This document shows positions 57,290 through 64,000 of a DNA stretch of 64,000 bases, piece by piece; position 1 is the first letter of the stretch; every line of letters starts with the position of its first letter. The DNA comes from Cepaea nemoralis. Lineage: Eukaryota; Mollusca; Gastropoda; Stylommatophora; Helicidae. The stretch is from NCBI GenBank assembly GCA_014155875.1, contig JACEFZ010017842.1, positions 18,678 through 82,677 on the forward strand, read 5' to 3'. The translations under genes and the position numbers were made by a program. The notes below the pieces were generated by a model. That model ran no database searches and had not been told where the DNA came from. It was given only the letters and a program-made list of their open reading frames with translations.

Positions 57290-59275
57290 TGAACGAATTT
57301 TATTTTAAAAGGGTAACAAATTGGGCCCTTTCAATCACTCATCTTTCATTCATCAAATGTGCATGTTACATTTACATAGGAGAAAAAAACACATTGTCAA
57401 ATGGATATTTTAAGCATAAACAATGCATATTACGCATGGTACATTCACATGGGGGGAAAATAACATTGTCAAATGAAAGTTGTGAACATAAACAGTGCAT
57501 ATTGCAATGTTGTGAAACACATCCTCCATCAACCCTCACATCCCGCAGCCACCCACACATCCCCCAGCCACCACACCTCCCCCACCCACCCACACATACC
57601 TCCACACACTCACACAGACCCAGGCAAACATACATGCCACCACCCACCCACTGATCTCCCACCCACACACATTTCCCCACCACACACACACATCATCCAC
57701 TCATCCCATAACCGACACGCACACACCCACCCACATATTCTCCACCACCCACTCACACACCCGCAACCACCTAGCATAACACACATCACAAAACCACACA
57801 CACACACATACCCCCGCCAACCCACACGTCCCGCTTCTATCCACACACACATCCCCCATACTCACAATTTTCCCCACCCACCCACATACACATCAGCCAA
57901 CCTACACCCACTCACCCACCCAATATCCGCCACCTCTCAACTAAACAACCCCCACCTATATGTCTCAAAGTCATTCAACCGCCAAAGCGTTAGAACTCAA
58001 ACTGGAGTAACATATGTAACAAAGTCGCTCACCTTGAAGACTGTTTCAATTCGAGATAAATACTTTTTTATTCAGATTAGTCTCTTTTCAGAAAAATCGA
58101 TATATAACACTGTTGTAAAATCTAACGGGCCCCTGACACGGGGACGGGACGTTACATGTCAATACAAACCCAGCTGTTTATATCTTTTCTATAATTGCTC
58201 AGTCTCTCAAGGACTATCGCAAACCATTATAAACTCGTCGTCTATGATTTATGTCCTGGTCCGAACATGGTATGAATGCCATACAAACAGGCGATCTCCT
58301 CTTCTAGTAAATATGCCTCGCCTAGACGATCAAGTCCTTTTTAACACGGAGCTCAAAGGAAGCACACCGCTGACTTCATGTCGTTTCTCGAAGTGACCTT
58401 CTGTTGCTGTCCCTACAATGCTTACGTCGGTCTTAGTTCCCGGTCGTCAAGTCATTCTAATGTTAGACTGGGAATCTCCTAATTCCTATTAGGTGGTGCG
58501 CGTGACCACTATGTGGCTCTATACACACATCCCCACCCACAAACACATCTCCCCACCTACCCACACATATCCCCCACCCATAAACACACAACTCCCACCC
58601 ACACACCCCACCACCCACATATACCCCACCACACACATCCGCCGCTTACACACATCTTCCCACAAACACACAATCCCCGACCCATACACTCATCTCTCAC
58701 ACACATCCACCCACTCACGTACTCATCCATCAACCACTCACACCCACACATCACCCACCCGCGCATCAACACATGCATCTCTCATCTACCCTCCCACCCA
58801 CACACACCCCAACCACCCAGCCAAACACACATCCCCATCCTCACATACATCCTTCATCCACATGCATAACCCACACCTCTCATACATCTCCCTTCCCACA
58901 CAAAACTCCACCCATAAACACCTCCCCCCACACACACATCCCCCACATGCATTCCCCATACACATCCCCGCCCACACTTCTCTCACCCACACACACATCT
59001 CCCCACCCACACACACATCTCCCCACCCACTCACACATCCCCCACCTACAAACATCCTCACCACCTACACATACATCCTCCACCCACTCACATTTACCCC
59101 ATCCACACTCACAAACTCCCACCCACACAGACATATCCCATTCACAGACACCCCCCCCCCCCCCCACACACACACACACACACACACACTCATCCTCCAG
59201 ATCCATTACACACCCATCCCCAACCCACACATTATCCTACACACCCATTCACCCACCCAAATACACATAGGCCTA
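57290..59275 (-). mobile_element. CACCC-rich retroposon-like element, copy 3 (interrupted)
   Basis: Starts (on +) gaacgaatgaacgaatttta, ttttaaaagggtaac and aligns with copies 1 and 2 through gttgtgaaacacatcct into the CACCC satellite. It includes the extra ~80-bp block of copy 2 (57340-57455) and lacks the far CT-run end. It is interrupted by a 558-bp insertion at 57961-58518. Confidence 0.78.
57961..58518. mobile_element. Solo-LTR-like insertion, 558 bp, 5-bp target duplication
   Basis: Copy 1 of the host element reads cccccacctatacacacatc at 11545. Here the same site reads cccccacctata, then 558 bp of unrelated sequence, then ctatacacacatc. The exact 5-bp duplication ctata and the length fit a solo LTR. 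It starts TGTCTC but ends GGCT rather than CA, so the class is not proven. No internal coding signal. Confidence 0.7.
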
Positions 59276-59775
59276 TAGACAGACAGACAGACAGATCCCC
59301 GTCAGGGACTGGGCGAAGCCGGGCCGGGTCAGCTAGTATATATATATATATTGTGCTACCGTCCATCTTACATCCAGAGCTGTCACTTTTCTAATCTTGT
59401 ATAACTGTCACCCTCACACCTCTCCCCATTTAACTATGTATTGTATTCTATATATGTTTACCCTGTATTAAAAATTATATATCTTCTTTGAATCGATTTG
59501 TTAATGTTTCATGTTTTATGCTTTATGTTGTATCACACCACCACGTCACTAGACATCCCCTTCCCTATACTCCGAGGGATCACTTGACCTCGCCTCCTTG
59601 ACCACACCCATTTTTTCAATAAAATCAATACCTTTGAGGTGCAAAATCGATCAGCACTAAAAATAGATTGCAATTTGAGGTGCAAAATCGATAATTAGTA
59701 ATAATATATAAGGAATGTGCACCTCTAAAAAGGGGGTGAGGGGCTTTTGTACTTCTACACTACTAACTTGACACA

Positions 59776-60290
59776 AACGCAGGCCAAAGTCGGACACACT
59801 AACCCTTGAGGTGCATAATTTAGCGTGACACACTCCCCTCGAAAGAAGAACAAAGAAGCAGAAGATGTTGTGTCCAGTTCTATATTTTACTATTGATGTT
59901 CTTGTTGAATTTCCTGTTCTTTGTTCTGTACAGATTTTGTCTCCGATTGCCACACTGTAGTTTCCCATTCTGTCTAGTGTATTGATATTGCTTTCCACTG
60001 CTACTCCATGTTTCTCATTGTTCTGTGTTGTATTGATGTTGTCTGCCACTGTCATTCTAAACTTTTCCATTGTTCTATGTGTTGTATTGATGTTGTCTGC
60101 CACTGCCCTTCTAAACTTTGCATTGTTCTATGTGATATTCTGTTGTCATCTTTAGACAGAGATCATGCTGTCTGAATGTCTTTTGTTACATCAGACAGAG
60201 ATATTCTGGAATATTGTTTTCGATGTCTGATGAATGACATGGAATCATCAAATAAGTGCACATGAGCAAATTCATTTTTGCGTATTGTGA
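59776..60290. repeat. Degenerate ~60-bp repeats (ttgtattgatgttgtctgcc)
   Basis: Four to five loose units between about 59900 and 60140 (ccattgttctatgtgttgta, ttgatgttgtctgccactg). The rest is unassigned intron. Confidence 0.6.
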
Positions 60291-60700
60291 ATAAATGTCC
60301 CAGTTTGCTCCCTTTTTATATACTTAGCCACCGCAGACAAGAGTGACTAAATGTGTCCCAATTTATTCCATTTTAATAAACTTAGCCACCTCAGACATGG
60401 GTGAATACATATGTTCCAGTTTATTCCCTATTTATATACATAGCCAATGTGTCCCAGTATTTTCCCTATTTATATACTTCTCACCTGAGATATGGGTGAA
60501 TAAATCTGTCCCAGTTTATTCCCTGTTTATATACATAACCACCTCAGACATGGGTGAATAAATCTGTCCCAGTATTTTCCCTATTTATATACTTCTCACC
60601 TGAGACATGGGTGAATAAATCTGTCCCAGTATTTTCCCTGTTTATATACATAACCACCTCAGACATGGGTAAATTGCATGTGACCTAGTTTATTCCATCT
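60290..60700. repeat. ~58-bp minisatellite
   Basis: The unit is acctcagacatgggtgaata, aatctgtcccagtttattcc, ctatttatatacatagcc; about seven copies with variable ends. Confidence 0.88.
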
Positions 60701-60704
60701 TTAT

Positions 60705-61064
60705 ATACTTGTTACCTCACTTGCTCTATACAAATGTGGGTGTAGCTCCATGGGCTCAGTGTGATGCTGACATCAGGCACTGAGTGCCACTTGCTCTATA
60801 CAAATGTGGGTGTAGTTCCATGGGCTCAGTGTGATGCTGACATCAGGCACTGAGTGTCACTTGCTCTATTAAAATGTGGGTGTAGCTCCATGGGCTCAGT
60901 GTGATGCTGACATCAGGCACTGAGTGTCACTTGCTCTATACAAATGTGGGTGTAGCTCCATGGGCTCAGTTTGATGCTGACATCAGGCACTGAGTGTCAC
61001 TTGCTCTATACAAATGTGGGTGTAGCTCCATGGGCTCAGTGTGATGCTGAAATCAGACACTGAG
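60705..61064. repeat. 70-bp minisatellite (~5 copies), continued at 61322-61375
   Basis: The unit is gtgtcacttgctctatacaa, atgtgggtgtagctccatgg, gctcagtgtgatgctgacat, caggcactga. The array is split by a SINE and resumes with one partial unit after it. Confidence 0.9.
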
Positions 61065-61321
61065 TATCACTTTTTATTTTGTTAAATTCGCATATCCTTT
61101 ACAGGACATCGCTGTCAACAGCAGCATCTTTCAGCTGTCTGTTGATTTCTTGGCAAGATTATGTTCAGTAGTTTGCCATTGCTTTCTGAGCGGCCGGCTC
61201 AGTTATCCCGCAAGTCACCAGCGGGGGACGAACCGCTCCCAGTTCTCGCCCGCTACGAGACTCTGCGTGATAAACGGGATTACGGAGAAAGTGGTGTAAC
61301 CCCTCGGCCAGAGAGACCGGC
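61065..61321 (-). mobile_element. SINE family 2, reverse copy
   Basis: The reverse complement aligns with 33578-33828 over nearly the full length, including ccggtctctctggccgaggg at the head, the box B-like region at ~61230 and cttgccaagaaatcaac. It lies inside the 70-bp array. Confidence 0.85.
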
Positions 61322-61375
61322 GAGTGTCACTTGCTCTATACAAATGTGGGTGCAGCTCCATGGCTCAGTTTCGTT

Positions 61376-61980
61376 CTAACAGGACCATATTACTTAATAA
61401 CAACACCAATTTTTGTGCTGCGGTCAATGGGCTGTACTCGCATGAGTTTGCGACAGCTCAGACAACTACAGGAGTTGGTGGTTGGTGGTCGCGAGAGAGG
61501 GGAATGATGGATGGAAATAGAACTTCATCCAGGCAAGTCATTGTAGCCCGTCAATCACTGAGTTTGCTCAGATCGCACATTCTTAATTTGAATGTTTAAA
61601 CACATTTCCTTATGAAAGTTTGTAAAAACAGGAATAACTCTGAAAGAATAATATGCTTCGTCTTAATGAAAATATAATTGTTTAATGAGATCATATACTC
61701 AGCGTGCCATCGAAAATCATTCCACATGCCGCGATTGGCACACGTGTCGTAGGTTGCCGACGCCAGATCTAGACTGTGACATTCTGTCTACAATGGTCAA
61801 GGTTGATAGAAATAACTACAGAGGCAGCAGCTATGGATGAAGCCAACATCTTGGAGATTGTTGGATGATTGTGAGATTGTTGGATGATTGTGAGATTGTT
61901 GGATGATTGTGAGATTGTTGGTTATCTGATCCGGCCATGCTTTGTTGGTTATCTGACCTGGCCATGTCTATCTCTCCTAG
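61376..61980. other. End of intron 7 with 19-bp repeats before the E8 acceptor
   Basis: 61376-61845 shows no recognised feature. At 61855-61925 there are about four units of agattgttggatgattgtg. Two units of gttggttatctgaycyggcc, atg (61918 and 61947) follow and merge into the acceptor catgtctatctctcctag. Confidence 0.75.
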
Positions 61981-62121
61981 GCATCCAGAGACAGCGACTG
62001 AAGGCAGGCTCACAACCCCCTCCTTCAACACTTCCACCCAGAGGAGAAGCTGTGCCTGCTCCACCATCAAACTCTCGGCTGATCCTGGCTGGTGGAGAGG
62101 GCTACGTGGACTTCCGGGTGG
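61981..62121 (+). CDS. MAPK8IP3/SPAG9-like: JIP3/JIP4-like, exon E8 (last exon in window)
   Basis: A 141-nt exon (phase 1 in, phase 1 out) reading (G)IQRQRLKAGSQPPPSTLPP, RGEAVPAPPSNSRLILAGGE, GYVDFRV(G). Vertebrate JIP3/4 has VLVLSGGEGYIDFRIGD at this point, after a variable Ser/Pro linker, as seen here. The acceptor is tctatctctcctag and the donor GTGG|gtgagt. The remaining family residues (a KAERSHxIVWQV-type end) are not found before 64000, so the terminal exon lies downstream. Confidence 0.94.
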
Positions 62122-62189
62122 GTGAGTGACCAGACTGACTGTGTCAATGAATTTGAACATTGTGTAGGCACAGCAAAGGTCGGTTAATC

Positions 62190-62890
62190 AGACCATCATT
62201 TAGGCACAACAAAGATAGTTATAACGAAAGTCATAACGATAGTCATAACGAAAGCTCGGAAAGGTTTGTCAGCAATGAGAGTCATGGCGACTGCCAATAT
62301 CGAGCAAAGACTGCTAATACTTCTGTTCCAAGGACTGGTGCTTTCACGCATCGAGTATGCCCTGGCCATCCTCACTGTCAGCCCTACATAGATTGGAAGA
62401 CTTGAAAAGGTACAAAACGAAGGCATGCGCATCATTTTGGGCTGCACGAGAGACACCAGCTGTGTAGCAATGAGATACCTCCTTGACTTCCCGACAATGT
62501 GTCATCAAGCGATGCTACAGGCATTACGGGATAAACTTCTCTCGCACCACACAAAAAGATTTGTCAGTCGTACGAGAGGAATTGATTACACATTTTTATT
62601 GCCACTGGCTCTTTACATTACACAAATGCACAAAACTGTCTCTAATAAATCACACATGAATACACAGAATTTCCTATCACTAGTCGTCCCTAGCCCTACT
62701 GCTAAATCTATCTACTCATCTAAAGAAATACGCATCGACGCTAAGCGATGTGTTCCCTACGAAGTCTGTCCCCCGTCTGATGATTCTCCGCGTGCTGATT
62801 ACACAGTACGCGGAAGGACCTCGTGCGCACTTCGGCTTTTGCGTGCTACATCATTCAACACGCTTAGAGTAGTGGTCTACTCTTGAGTTC
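62190..62890 (+). pseudogene. Non-LTR retrotransposon fragment, end of RT to start of RNase H
   Basis: In changing frames it reads IEQRLLILLFQGLVLSRIEY then ALAILTVSPT (about 62300-62390), QNEGMRIILGCTRDTSCVAM and LDFPTMCHQAMLQALRD (62415-62535). It ends near FNTLRVVVYS (62850-62884), where Jockey/I-type elements begin the RNase H domain. The 153-codon open part is 62425-62886. Both ends are truncated. Confidence 0.75.
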
Positions 62891-64000
62891 TATTCTAGTG
62901 CTTGGTGTCCATCATGTTGGCGTGATTACACCGTGACCAGAGTGCTTACTCTCTGGTTGACACCTCCGTGTCTCATGAGAGAACTGTTTGACAGTTCCCC
63001 TTCCTATCTACTCCCTACACCTACCCTGCCCTCATGTAGGGGCACTGGGTTACCTCTAATCTACTTGAGGTAGACCACTCATCCCGGGTGGTCTTCCCTC
63101 CTATCTATTTTAGTCTTTGACACACACCCTCCCCTCCTGTGTTGCGTTACAAACTTTGACTCCTGGTTGTGACGCAAGAGGTTTCTAAAAATTAGTGTAT
63201 CTAATTTTTTTGTCAAAGACTACTGATAACTTGGTTCTGGGTAACTCAATAGACCTCTACTGACTATTGTCACAATGTAGTATTACTTTACTTGGCTACT
63301 GGTGATCGCCACAAACTTGTCTGGTTGGCGTGAGCCCTCTTCTCAATCGCAATATTATATTATTAGAGGTTTGTCTGAACCGGACCATTGTCTTATCAGA
63401 CCTGCCCTCAATATGTAAATTAACTTACTACCCATACAAAGTTGATTTTCTTAGGATCAACACACGAATTGCTTCATGTCCCCCATATAATATTACACAA
63501 CCCTTGCACAAGCTGTGTGCGACAGGCTTTACCTATCTCGCTTCCGCGTGTAAAGTATCTTTCACTGTTAAGTTAGTGTTTCGCTGTCTATTGTGTCCCC
63601 TGACCCGGAGTTATCTCCCTTTGATCTAAAAATGTATGTACTTTACATGTTTGTTTTCCTGGTTGTTTGCGTGTTTGGCTGTACCTAATAATATAATTTA
63701 CCTTCTAACATGTGTGTCCTGTCTATCATTTATATGTAAGTTAGTTTTCAAGTGCCATAATCCGGTTAAATGTGGCCACAAACAAGTGTATAACACTAAT
63801 TCGTGACTACGTTTCCGTCTTATGAGACTTAAAATACTTTCTCTAAGGTCTACACTAAACTACACACAACACATTCGAGACAGTATATCTCAACATTGAA
63901 AGCAAACGCTTGACGTAGACAAATAATAAAAAGTCGCGTTGAGCGGCAGAAAAATCCGCTTTTTTGTTTTTTTTTTTCACATCACTCTCCAATTGTCATT
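62891..64000. other. Intron 8, unassigned
   Basis: T-rich sequence with no domain recognised on either strand; a 99-codon frame at 63330 has no resemblance I know. It could be the 3' part of the preceding LINE, followed by unique intron. A T-run lies near the window end (63960-63978). Confidence 0.4.

Larger units (their letters stand above)
56619..59335 (+). mobile_element. Dispersed element with GC-rich end (Helitron-like?), copy 2
   Basis: It starts after the TA run with atgcgatgcctgtctgtctg, shares ttctacacgtcttc with copy 1 (31330-31465), and has CTC and GACA/GATA runs. It ends ccccgtcagggactgggcga, agccgggccgggtcagctag before TATA. A CTAG end next to T after a GC-rich potential hairpin is what Helitrons show (CTRR), but no Rep/helicase is present. 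A duplicate of the GC end (ccccgccaggggctgggtga) at 57121 lies before the CACCC element, which is therefore an internal passenger. Confidence 0.5.
51865..59775. mobile_element. ~7.9-kb composite flanked by ~0.5-kb inverted repeats
   Basis: The left arm 51865-52372 (gtgtagaagtacaa, gattttgcacctcaaattgc, gaatacaatacatag, agaggtggcctcaatgactt) is the reverse complement of a right arm in two pieces: 59775-59340 and, beyond a TA run, 56545-56470. The right arm is interrupted at the (TA)n by a 2.7-kb insertion. The interior 52373-56469 holds a broken gag-protease ORF. This may be one long-TIR transposon with later insertions, or two MITE copies in opposite orientation. No transposase seen. Confidence 0.6.

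Overview
The window is 64 kb of an intron-rich animal genome. The style (very long introns packed with minisatellites, tRNA-headed SINEs, several non-LTR retrotransposon families, mariner and hAT relics) fits a mollusc or another lophotrochozoan; this placement is an inference, not a proof. I found one host gene, on the + strand: part of the C-terminal WD40-like region of a JNK-interacting protein 3/4 (JIP3/JIP4; MAPK8IP3/SPAG9, Sunday driver, UNC-16). Eight exon positions were recovered from splice sites, phases and protein similarity: E1 373-625, E2 8924-9004, E3 14281-14348, E4 19311-19462, E5 22527-22698, E6 40245-40361, E7 (four copies) 42738-42881, 45465-45608, 47963-48106 and 50555-50698, and E8 61981-62121. 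All joins are phase-consistent. The gene starts upstream and ends downstream of the window. Every other long reading frame is a tandem-repeat artefact or a transposon.

Layout. Introns 1-4 (626-22526) hold 41/45-bp, 36-bp, 58-bp, 48-bp, 31-bp, 47-bp, 56-bp and 36-bp tandem arrays, two copies in opposite orientation of a ~2 kb CACCC-rich element, SINEs and LINE fragments. Intron 5 (22699-40244) opens with a ~94-copy 45-bp array, then a 55-bp array split by a hAT-type MITE, a SINE, a dispersed GC-ended element, a degenerate mariner, a 28-bp array with a SINE in it, and a nearly full-length LINE that ends about 30 bp before E6 and is itself interrupted by a second, ORF1-bearing element. From ~40.5 to ~50.9 kb a 2.5-2.7 kb segment is repeated four times in tandem, each copy carrying E7. 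Intron 7 holds a 77-bp array, then a ~7.9 kb composite flanked by ~0.5 kb inverted repeats with a broken gag-protease ORF inside, then more minisatellites.

Most striking: several arrays are built on the gene's own splice junctions. Each 45-bp unit after E5 contains the 3' end of E5 plus a GTGAGT donor. Its codons spell PYVSKMLG, which is closer to the conserved JIP sequence than E5 itself (PCVSKMIG). The acceptors of E3, E4, E6 and E8 lie at the end of tandem arrays whose units resemble the acceptor region. E7 is a phase 1-1, 144-nt exon, so each copy could be included without a frameshift. Together these make the locus a natural case of splice-site and exon multiplication in a conserved motor-adaptor gene.
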